Assembly (NCBI GenBank): GCA_039934635.1
Contig: JBDTLT010000087.1
Coordinates: forward strand, 1 to 20,079
Length of the DNA stretch: 20,079 nt
From: DATLFA01 sp039934635
GTDB taxonomy: Bacteria; Actinomycetota; Acidimicrobiia; Acidimicrobiales; WLNW01
Direction of reading: 5' to 3'
The notes beneath the pieces were generated by a model. The model did no database searches and was not told the origin of the DNA. It saw nothing but the letters and a program-made list of their open reading frames with translations. The first letter of the stretch is position 1, and each line of letters starts with the position of its first letter. Positions 7,127-14,115 of the stretch are shown here, piece after piece. The position numbers and the translations under genes were made by a program.

Positions 7127-8407
7127 CTATTGGTCGAAGCGGATCAAGTCGTCGAGCGTCTCGCGGCGCACCACGACACGAGCGTCACCGTCGCGCACGA
7201 ACAACACCGCGGGGCGCTGCACCTTTTGGTAATTCGAACCCATGCTGTGCCCGTATGCACCGGTCACCGGCGTCGCCAGCACGTCACCGACGGCAATGTC
7301 GTCGGGTACCGACGCCTCCCGCACCAAGATGTCGCCCGACTCGCAGTGCTTGCCGACGACGCGCACCGGGCGCGGCCTCGACGCGCCCGCGGAGCGCGGG
7401 AGGAAGGTCTCGTAGCCGCTGCCGTAGAGCACCGGTCGCGGGTTGTCGCTCATGCCGCCGTCGACCGATAGATAGGTGCGAATGTGGGGCAGTTCTTTGA
7501 TCGTGCCCACGGTGTAGAGCGTCACCGCGGCCGACGCAACGATCGAGCGCCCGGGTTCGGCCGTGATGCGCGCCGTCACGCCGGCGTCGGCGCAGGCCTT
7601 GCGGACCGCGTCGCCCCACTGCGTGATCGTGGGCGCCCGTTCGCCTTCGACGTAGGCCACGCCGAGGCCGCCGCCGATCGACAGCTCGGGCAGACCGTAG
7701 GGGCGGGCGACGTCGGCGACGATGTGGACCGCTTCTTCGATCGAATCGAGACGGAACACTTGGCTGCCGATGTGCGCGTGCACGCCGACGAGCTCGATAC
7801 TGCGGCTTGCACTGGCACGATCGACCGCCCGTTGCGCGGCACCCGACGACACGGTGAGGCCGAACTTGGTGTCGTCGTGACCGGTGGCGATGAACTCGTG
7901 CGTGTGCGCCTCGACACCGGGCGTGAGTCGCAACAGCACGCGTGGCCGCAGGCCGAGTTCCTGATGCAACACGTCGAGCCGATCGAGCTCATCGAAGCTG
8001 TCGACGATGATGCGCCCGATGCCGTCGACGATGGCAGTGCGCAGCTCGTCGAGTGACTTGTTGTTCCCGTGCATGACCATGTGCTCGGCCGGCACTCCGG
8101 CGCGGCGGGCCACGAAGAGCTCACCGATCGTGGCGACGTCGAGTTGCATACCTTCTTCGTACGCCAGCTTGGCCATGGCGAGGCAGAGAAATGCTTTGGT
8201 CGCGTAGGCCGCGCCGTCGGGAAACGCGCTGACTGCCTCTCGACAGCGTGCCCGCAGTTGCGCCTCGTCGTACACGAACAGCGGCGTGCCGTATTCGGCG
8301 GCCAACTCGAGGAGATCACAGCCACCGATCGAGAGCCGACCGCGGTCGTCGATCGCCGCAGAGTCGGGTAATAGGTGCAGTGGCAGCGGACCGGCCATGC
8401 GGGTCAC
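7127..8407 (-). CDS. lysA: Diaminopimelate decarboxylase
   Basis: PLP enzyme that decarboxylates meso-diaminopimelate to lysine, the last step of lysine synthesis. It is 426 residues, normal for LysA. Visible motifs: the PLP lysine in YATKAF (canonical YALKAN), HIGSQ, the phosphate-binding GGGLGV, EPGRS, the CESGD segment contributed to the partner's active site, and the C-terminal GAYGHSMGSNY. The N-terminus HLLPDSA...LSIGG is also typical. The start could be the GTG at 8407, which overlaps the argS stop (GTGA), or the ATG at 8398 three codons in; neither has a good ribosome-binding site, so coupling to argS translation is likely. It forms a two-gene unit with argS, as in other actinobacteria, and is convergent with the kinase gene. 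Confidence 0.95.
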   Translation of the reverse strand: MTRMAGPLPLHLLPDSAAIDDRGRLSIGGCDLLELAAEYGTPLFVYDEAQLRARCREAVSAFPDGAAYATKAFLCLAMAKLAYEEGMQLDVATIGELFVARRAGVPAEHMVMHGNNKSLDELRTAIVDGIGRIIVDSFDELDRLDVLHQELGLRPRVLLRLTPGVEAHTHEFIATGHDDTKFGLTVSSGAAQRAVDRASASRSIELVGVHAHIGSQVFRLDSIEEAVHIVADVARPYGLPELSIGGGLGVAYVEGERAPTITQWGDAVRKACADAGVTARITAEPGRSIVASAAVTLYTVGTIKELPHIRTYLSVDGGMSDNPRPVLYGSGYETFLPRSAGASRPRPVRVVGKHCESGDILVREASVPDDIAVGDVLATPVTGAYGHSMGSNYQKVQRPAVLFVRDGDARVVVRRETLDDLIRFDQ

Positions 8408-10011
8408 ATCGTCTCGGGAGCGGAAACGCCGATCACGTCGAGTCCGGCGTAAAGGCCGATGCGGGCAGCTTCGGTGAGCCAGAGGCGCGCTTGTGTCAGC
8501 TCGGGAGCGACGCCGTCACCGACGACGTAGCAGTCGTGGTAGAAGCCGTGGAAGGCCGCCGCGAGTTCACGCAGCCACGATGTGATGCGATGAGGCGCAC
8601 GATCGGTGCACGCCGACGCAACGGTTTCGGCGAACTCGGACAAGCTGCGCAAGATGTCGAGCTCGCGATCGTGGACGAGCAGCGACGGGTCGGCGTCGGC
8701 CAGCGGACCCCGCGTCGCACCGCGCTCGGCGGCGAACCGAGTGATATTGCAGGCGCGAGCGTGAGCCATCTGCACGTAGAAGACCGGATTGTCCATCGAC
8801 TCGCTCTTGGCCAACTCGAGGTCGAAGGTCTGCTGCGTATCGATCGACTGCAGGAGATAGGTGAACCGCGTCGCGTCGGTGCCGATCTCTTCGATGACGT
8901 CGCGCATTTCGACGATGTCACCGGTGCGTTTGGAGATCTTGACCTCGACCCCGTCGCTCATCAGCTTGACGAGTTGCGTGATCAAGACTTCGAGCTCGGT
9001 CGGATCGTGACCGAGTGCTTGCATCGCAGCTTTCATGCGCAGGATGTAGCCGTGATGGTCGGCGCCCCATATGTCGATCAACAACGAGTAGTCGCGCTGG
9101 TATTTGTCGCGGTGATACGCGATGTCAGGGGCGAGGTAGGTGTATTGACCGTCGCTCTTGACGAGGACGCGATCCTTGTCGTCGCCGAACGTCGTCGAGC
9201 GCAGCCACAGGGCACCGTCTTCTTCGTAGACCATGGCGCGCTCACGCAATTCGGACAGTGCCGCCTCGACCGCACCCGCACCGACGAGATCGCGCTCGCT
9301 CGACCACACATCGAACTTGATCCGCGCCGACTGCAGCACTTCGCGCTGGTCGCGCAGCGCGCGGGCGTAGCCCCATTCGAGCGGGTCGACGTCGTCGGGC
9401 ATCTCGGCGGCCCAGAGTTGGATGTAGGTGCCGGCGTAGCCGCCTTCGGGTAGCTCCTCGCTGTTCTTGCGAGCGGCAAGTGACGAAGCGAAGCTCTGCA
9501 TCTGTACGCCGCGGTCGTTGAGATAGAACTCGCGCGTGACGGCATAGCCGCAGCGTTCGAGAAGGCGGGCCAGCGAGTCGCCGAAGATGGCCCCGCGAGC
9601 GTGGCCGGCGTGGATCGGCCCGGTCGGGTTGGACGAGACGAACTCGACGTTGACGCGCTGCCCGTCGCCAAAGGCATGGCGGCCGAAGTCGGCGACGCCC
9701 GCGTCGATCACGTCGCGCAGGACGTCGTGCAGCCACGTGTGCGCGAGGTGGAAGTTGACGAAGCCGCCGCCCGCGATGTCGACCTTGAGCACGTGGGGCG
9801 GCAGGTCGTTGTTGAGCCGGTCGGCGATCGCTTGCGCGAGCTCACGGGGATTGCGGCCCGCCTTCTTGGCCGAGGCCAACGCCACGTTGGTCGACCAGTC
9901 GCCGTGCTCCCGGCGCGCCGGCCGTTCGAGGTTGATGACGGCGGGCAGCGGCTGGACGTCGAGCGCGACCAACGCATCGCGTAGCGCGCCGACGAGTTGG
10001 TCACGAAGCAT
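8404..10011 (-). CDS. argS: Arginyl-tRNA synthetase
   Basis: Class I aminoacyl-tRNA synthetase charging tRNA-Arg. The protein is 535 residues, slightly shorter than the usual 550-590. An N-terminal tRNA-recognition domain (about 1-110) precedes the HIGH-type motif HAGH in FVSSNPTGPIHAGHARG. Then come YLNDRG, the LAPDIAYHRDKY and WGADHHGYI segments, and the KMSKS counterpart VKISKRTGD. The C-terminus shows the DALR anticodon-binding domain (NPVFYVQMAHARACNI... FYHDCYVV). The ATG at 10011 is supported by a TAGGCT box exactly 6 nt upstream. A tRNA-Arg(CCG) gene, one of its substrates, lies about 10 kb away in the same window, probably by chance. Confidence 0.97.
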   Translation of the reverse strand: MLRDQLVGALRDALVALDVQPLPAVINLERPARREHGDWSTNVALASAKKAGRNPRELAQAIADRLNNDLPPHVLKVDIAGGGFVNFHLAHTWLHDVLRDVIDAGVADFGRHAFGDGQRVNVEFVSSNPTGPIHAGHARGAIFGDSLARLLERCGYAVTREFYLNDRGVQMQSFASSLAARKNSEELPEGGYAGTYIQLWAAEMPDDVDPLEWGYARALRDQREVLQSARIKFDVWSSERDLVGAGAVEAALSELRERAMVYEEDGALWLRSTTFGDDKDRVLVKSDGQYTYLAPDIAYHRDKYQRDYSLLIDIWGADHHGYILRMKAAMQALGHDPTELEVLITQLVKLMSDGVEVKISKRTGDIVEMRDVIEEIGTDATRFTYLLQSIDTQQTFDLELAKSESMDNPVFYVQMAHARACNITRFAAERGATRGPLADADPSLLVHDRELDILRSLSEFAETVASACTDRAPHRITSWLRELAAAFHGFYHDCYVVGDGVAPELTQARLWLTEAARIGLYAGLDVIGVSAPETM

Positions 10012-10015
10012 CGGG

Positions 10016-10400
10016 TCAGCCTACCGAGGCGCTCCGTGGACCCCCGCCTGGTTTTGCGGTCGGAAGCGTCACGGTGAACCGGGCACCTGCACCAGGTTGA
10101 TCGGCCGCGGTCAGCGCCCGCGTCGTCGATCGTTGCTGGCAGCGACATCGACTCGACGTGCACCGTGATCTCCGGCGTCGGTCAGCGCGAGCGTGCGCAG
10201 ATCCTCGAAGAGACGACTGAGCGTTCGCGTTTGGTCGAGCAGGGTGCTGAGCCGAGCGTCGTCGCGCGCGTGGATGGCAGATCGCTGACCGGGCGACCGA
10301 ACCGCCAATACGCGATGAACGTCGCCCCGATCGCGGCGACGTTCTCCGCCGATCACGATCGAGGGCGGCCGATATGCATTCCTCTCATCGGTTGATGGCC
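10016..10400 (-). pseudogene. Remnant of a sensor histidine kinase
   Basis: No intact gene covers this gap, but the minus strand holds recognisable kinase pieces in different frames. One frame gives AIGATFIAYWRFGRPVSDL, resembling the end of a membrane segment leading into a HAMP-like region, and contains an in-frame stop just upstream. A second frame, beginning near 10356, gives ARLSTLLDQTRTLSRLFED followed by LRTLALTDAGD, very like the second helix of a HisKA domain. A third gives ALTAADQPGAGARFTVTLP, the usual last strand of a HATPase_c domain, ending at the TGA at 10016-10018. The histidine-box helix and the N, G1 and F boxes between these parts are missing, so it has both frameshifts and an internal deletion. 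Fragment identities are from pattern memory. Confidence 0.6.
10018..10023 (-). promoter_or_regulatory. Candidate -10 box (TAGGCT) for a leaderless argS-lysA transcript
   Basis: TAGGCT with GACCCG as the 6-nt spacer before the argS ATG. The nine bases CGGTAGGCT match those before hom exactly. It overlaps the 3' end of the histidine-kinase remnant, so the promoter may have been formed or exposed when that gene decayed. Inference. Confidence 0.5.
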
Positions 10401-10421
10401 ATGCTCAGGCCCGTGCAACGC

Positions 10422-10451
10422 AGATGGCCCACTCGGACGAGCGGGCCATCT
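10422..10451. terminator. Strong hairpin, candidate terminator
   Basis: A perfect 9-bp inverted repeat (AGATGGCCC / GGGCCATCT) with a 12-nt loop that can itself pair partly (CTC/GAG). It lies about 50 bp downstream of the exported-protein gene on the minus strand. There is no T-run on that side, so it would be a non-canonical terminator of the kind common in actinobacteria. A second small hairpin, AGTCG-AAA-CGACT at 10476-10488, lies between it and the gene. Confidence 0.45.
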
Positions 10452-10502
10452 CGGATTTGTGCATAGCGAGTGCGAAGTCGAAACGACTACGTCCTCGGCC
10501 TG

Positions 10503-10955
10503 TCATTGCGAGGCCACCAGGCCGAGCCCGACAACCATCTCACCCATGCCCTGCAGTGGGTGTGGGGGAAGGCCGGCCACTATGTCGCCGAGACCCGGTA
10601 GCGGGTTGACGGGAACCCAGGTGTGGGTGAACGGGCACGCTGACTGGTGACCGAGTTCGCAGGCTTGCGTCATCGCATCGTTGATGACGAGTCGTCCCTT
10701 CGGCGTGACCGCCACCGCGGCATTGACCTCGGTCGGGATGAACGCCGCATGGAACGCGCCCCACATCTCGGTCACGCCGAGTGTCGTCTCGTTCGTCCGC
10801 TGGGCGCCCGACAGTGGGGAATCGACGTCACGGATCTCGCTGACGACGAAGGCCGTCGACGCGACGATCGCCGCCGAGGCGAACAGGGTGATTGCGTTGC
10901 GCCGGATGCGGCTGGAATGTGAGGAGCGAAGCTCGGTGGTTGCGGTTGTGGTCAT
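10503..10955 (-). CDS. Small exported or membrane-anchored protein of unknown function
   Basis: A 150-residue product with a basic N-terminus (RIRRN) followed by a hydrophobic segment at about 21-38 (AITLFASAAIVASTAFVV), so it is either secreted or held by one membrane segment. The rest is not recognisable: EMWGAFHAAFIPTEVNAAV, a two-cysteine stretch CELGHQSAC, and a proline- and glycine-rich tail PLPGLGDIVAGLPPHPLQG. Of two adjacent ATGs (10958, 10955) I prefer 10955 because AGGGAG is 5 nt upstream of it and only 2 nt from the other. It is divergent from the SARP regulator with a 118-bp shared upstream region, so that regulator may control it. No function assigned. Confidence 0.65.
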   Translation of the reverse strand: MTTTATTELRSSHSSRIRRNAITLFASAAIVASTAFVVSEIRDVDSPLSGAQRTNETTLGVTEMWGAFHAAFIPTEVNAAVAVTPKGRLVINDAMTQACELGHQSACPFTHTWVPVNPLPGLGDIVAGLPPHPLQGMGEMVVGLGLVASQ

Positions 10956-11012
10956 CATGGCTCCCTGGGCTTGTCCCGATCGGTTGATCAGCAACTAGGA
11001 GCATCAGCCAGC

Positions 11013-11041
11013 GCGGTCTCGGTCTGGTCACAGCCTGGTAT
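11013..11041 (+). promoter_or_regulatory. Direct repeats with 11-bp period, possible SARP operator
   Basis: CTGGTCA (11024-11030) and CTGGTAT (11035-11041) are heptamers with 11-bp spacing, preceded at the same spacing by a weaker GCGGTCT (11013-11019). SARP regulators bind heptameric direct repeats with an 11-bp or 22-bp period near the -10 box. The distance from the repeats to the candidate -10 box here is 20 nt, longer than the classic arrangement. The site could serve the regulator itself, the divergent exported-protein gene, or neither. Confidence 0.3.
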
Positions 11042-11061
11042 CACTGCCGTCTCGCGCTCAC

Positions 11062-11067
11062 TACTGT
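11062..11067 (+). promoter_or_regulatory. Candidate -10 box (TACTGT) for the SARP regulator
   Basis: TACTGT followed by a 6-nt spacer and the ATG at 11074, the same geometry as at four other starts in this window. No clear -35 hexamer, which would fit an activator-dependent promoter. Inference. Confidence 0.42.
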
Positions 11068-11073
11068 CTGCAC

Positions 11074-14000
11074 ATGCTCGAATATTCGGTGCTCGGGCCG
11101 CTCGAGGTCGTGGGGCCTGATGGCGCGCTGCCGATCACTGGACGCAACGAACGAATCGTTCTCGCCGCGCTGGTGGGCTGGGCGGGCGACGTCGTGAGCA
11201 GCGATCGGCTCGCCGAGGCGCTGTGGGGCGAGGAGCCACCGCGCTCCAGCATGAAAGTCATTCAGAACCTCGTGATGCGACTACGCAAAGTGTTGGGCAG
11301 CGAGGTGATCGCGACGCGGCCGGGCGGATACGTCCTTCGGGCGGATAGCGACGCGATCGACGTTCGGCGCTTTGACCGTTTTGTCGCCGAAGGACGCGCG
11401 GCGGCTCACGATGAGGCGTGGGAAGCATCGGCGAACTCGTTGGCCGCGGCGATCGAGTTGTGGCGAGGACAGCCGTTGGTCGAGCTCGATCATTGGCAGC
11501 TGGGCCAGTGGGAAGCTGCTCGGCTGGAGGAGCAGCATCGCGCGGTCACCGAGGAGTATGCCGAAGCCGAACTGGCCTGCGGCAAGCACCGCGAGGCGTT
11601 GGCGCGGCTCTACAACATGGTTTCCGAGGAGCCCCTTCGTGAGCATCGGTGGGCCTTGCTGATGCTGGCCCTGTATCGGTGCGGCCAACACGCAGAGGCA
11701 CTGCGGTCCTACCAACGCGCCAGCGCGTTGCTAGGAGAGTTGGGGTTGGCTCCTGGCGCGGAGTTACGTGCTCTTGAACGGGCGATCGGCGCGGGCGATT
11801 TGTCGACGGGGCCGCAGACACTCGGTCGTCTCCGCGTAAACGACGGGTCCGAATCGCTTGCGGCAATCGATCTGACTTCGGCGTTGGCGGGCGGGCAAGG
11901 GAGTCGTCCTGGTGCATCCGCCGGCAACCTCCCCGCGCAGCTCACCTCGTTCGTTGGCCGCGACACAGATCTCCGCGACGTAGGGATGGCACTGCGCCAC
12001 AGTCGCGTGGTGACGATCATCGGTGCCGGAGGAGTCGGCAAGACGCGGCTGGCGATTCAGGTCGCGAAGGAGGTGGTGGGCGACTACGCCGACGGCGCCT
12101 GGTTCTGCGAGCTCGCCGCGGCGGCGTCAGCCGGTGAACTCGCCGGTGCGGTGGCCGCCGCGATCGGCGCGCGTACTCGTCCGACACTCACCGTCGAGCA
12201 GTCAGTTGTGGACCGACTCCGCGACACCGAGATTCTGCTCGTCCTCGACAACTGTGAGCATCTTGTCGACGGTGCCCGCCGGTTCACCGAGCTGCTGTTG
12301 CAATCGTGTCCACGCGTGCGCATTCTGGCGACGAGCCGAGAGCGTCTCGGTGCCGCCGGTGAACAGATCTGGCCCCTCGGATCTCTGTCCGTCCCGGACC
12401 CTTCGGATCACGGTACGCACGACCAGACGGAAGCCGTCACCCTCTTCGCCGATCGTGCAAGGTCGGTGAAGCCGTCGTTCACCATCGGCCCTGCGAATAC
12501 CGCGGCGGTGGACGAGATCTGTCGACGACTCGACGGTATTCCGCTCGCGATCGAGCTGGCGGCGGCTCGAGTCGCGGTGATGACCCCGAGCGAGATTGCG
12601 GCCCACCTCGACGCGCGCTTCCGGTTGCTGCGAGGCACCTCGACGCCGGGCGACGGCCGCCACAGCACGCTTCGGGCGACGCTCGACTGGTCGTACTCGC
12701 TCCTCGAGAACGTCGAGCGGCTGGTGTTCGATCGCCTGGGCGTGTTCTCGGGCCGGTTCGACGCAGCTGCCGCGGCGGCCGTGTCGTCGCGCCTCGGCGT
12801 CGAAGCGTGGGACGTGCTCGACGCGCTCGGCGAATTGGTCGGCCAGTCGATGGTGGTGACGGTCGACGACGCCGGCAGCGACGTGACCCGGTACCTATTG
12901 CTCGAGACCTTCCGCCACTACTCGCTCGAGCGCCTAGCGGGCACGAGTGAAGTGATCGACACACGACGCTGCCACGCCGAGCATTACGCCGCAGTGGCCG
13001 AAGCGACAGGGCACGCGCTCAGAGGGCCCGACGAACTCGCGTGGCGAGCTCGATTCAGAGCCGACCGCGACAACCTCCGCGCCGCGGTTTCGTGGGCGCT
13101 CAGTTCGGAAGTCGATTCGGACCGGACTTATGGCCTTCGCATCATCGCCGCGCTTGCCCACGAATCCATGCAGGAAGGAGAACCGATCGGTGTGCTCGCC
13201 GAAACGGCCCTCGTTCACGCCGACACGGCGCCGGCCGGCGTCCGCGCCGCAGTGTTCGCCAGTGCGGCATGGTTCGTCCACCGTCGCGGCGACCTGGACG
13301 CAGCCCGCGAGTTGTGCCTCGAAGCGCTCCGCGACGGCCTGCCGCCAGGCTGCCCATCGCCGGAGATGGTGTATTTCGTGCTCGCGCTGACCGCCATGTC
13401 GGACGCCACCCGGCGCGCGGAGATTTTCGACGAGGCGCACCGAACCTTGGAAAAGGCCCACGCCGACGATTTCGCGCGCGGGTTCCTGTGGTCGGCCGAG
13501 CTGTACATGCAGCTCGTTGCCGGCGACCCGCTCAACGAGGCAGCGAGTCGCGAAGCACTGCGCGCGGCACGGCGCATCGGCAATCCATCATTGCTGGTGC
13601 GCCTGCTGTGCAACCTTGCTGCGCTCTCGTGGCTCGACAATCCCGACACGGCTCGCCACCAGCTAGAGGAAGCCGTCGCGCTAGCCGAAGTGGGCGCCAG
13701 CGCGCACATGCTCGGGTTCGGATTGGCGATTCTGGCGCGGCTGCGAACGCGCAGCGGCGATCTCGACGGAGCCCGCGACGCGCTGCGAGCCGCGATCATC
13801 AGAGGCCGCGAGGACAGCGATCCGTTCATCCTCGCGACCGCCGTTGACCGGGGCATCCACGTGCTCGAGGATCTCGGCCGTCTCGAGGATGCCGCCGTCT
13901 GGGCGGGGGCGGTCGTAGAGGGCGCGTTGAGTCGAACAGTGCACCTGCCCGCCCGCGAGCGCCCGCTGCGCGCCCAGGCCATCGACCGCTTGCGTTTGGC

Positions 14001-14097
14001 GCTCGGCGAGGACGGCTATGCCGCGGCCGCCTCCCGGGGGGCGCAGATGTCCGACGCCGAGCTGGTACGCCACGGGCTCGACGCGCTCGCGTACTGA
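11074..14097 (+). CDS. SARP/AfsR-type regulator: winged helix, BTAD, NB-ARC ATPase, TPR repeats
   Basis: A 1007-residue transcription factor. Residues about 10-90 form an OmpR-like winged helix (SSDRLAEALWGEEPP... LRKVL... GGYVLRAD). Residues 96-239 form the BTAD domain (DVRRFDRFVAEG... ELWRGQPL... GLAPGAELRALERAI). An NB-ARC switch ATPase starts at SFVGR (292), with Walker A GAGGVGKT (317-324, K323), Walker B LLVLDN (D392), sensor ATSRE and GIPLAIELAAARV. From about 600 to the end there is a TPR-like helical array. This is the AfsR architecture: ATP-dependent opening frees the DNA-binding head to activate promoters, often of secondary-metabolism or accessory genes. The NB-ARC-TPR part is a clear paralogue of the cyclase regulator at 16723-19422. 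The gene ends 18 bp from the convergent SBP gene. Its targets and ligand are not shown by the sequence; the neighbouring operon is the natural candidate. Confidence 0.93.
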   Translation: MLEYSVLGPLEVVGPDGALPITGRNERIVLAALVGWAGDVVSSDRLAEALWGEEPPRSSMKVIQNLVMRLRKVLGSEVIATRPGGYVLRADSDAIDVRRFDRFVAEGRAAAHDEAWEASANSLAAAIELWRGQPLVELDHWQLGQWEAARLEEQHRAVTEEYAEAELACGKHREALARLYNMVSEEPLREHRWALLMLALYRCGQHAEALRSYQRASALLGELGLAPGAELRALERAIGAGDLSTGPQTLGRLRVNDGSESLAAIDLTSALAGGQGSRPGASAGNLPAQLTSFVGRDTDLRDVGMALRHSRVVTIIGAGGVGKTRLAIQVAKEVVGDYADGAWFCELAAAASAGELAGAVAAAIGARTRPTLTVEQSVVDRLRDTEILLVLDNCEHLVDGARRFTELLLQSCPRVRILATSRERLGAAGEQIWPLGSLSVPDPSDHGTHDQTEAVTLFADRARSVKPSFTIGPANTAAVDEICRRLDGIPLAIELAAARVAVMTPSEIAAHLDARFRLLRGTSTPGDGRHSTLRATLDWSYSLLENVERLVFDRLGVFSGRFDAAAAAAVSSRLGVEAWDVLDALGELVGQSMVVTVDDAGSDVTRYLLLETFRHYSLERLAGTSEVIDTRRCHAEHYAAVAEATGHALRGPDELAWRARFRADRDNLRAAVSWALSSEVDSDRTYGLRIIAALAHESMQEGEPIGVLAETALVHADTAPAGVRAAVFASAAWFVHRRGDLDAARELCLEALRDGLPPGCPSPEMVYFVLALTAMSDATRRAEIFDEAHRTLEKAHADDFARGFLWSAELYMQLVAGDPLNEAASREALRAARRIGNPSLLVRLLCNLAALSWLDNPDTARHQLEEAVALAEVGASAHMLGFGLAILARLRTRSGDLDGARDALRAAIIRGREDSDPFILATAVDRGIHVLEDLGRLEDAAVWAGAVVEGALSRTVHLPARERPLRAQAIDRLRLALGEDGYAAAASRGAQMSDAELVRHGLDALAY

Positions 14098-14115
14098 ACC
14101 ATCGAGTGATCTCTG

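Noticed and set aside
8248..9453. 401-codon plus-strand open frame
   Set aside because: Antisense to lysA/argS; its composition is that of a mirrored high-GC gene and it shows no family motifs.
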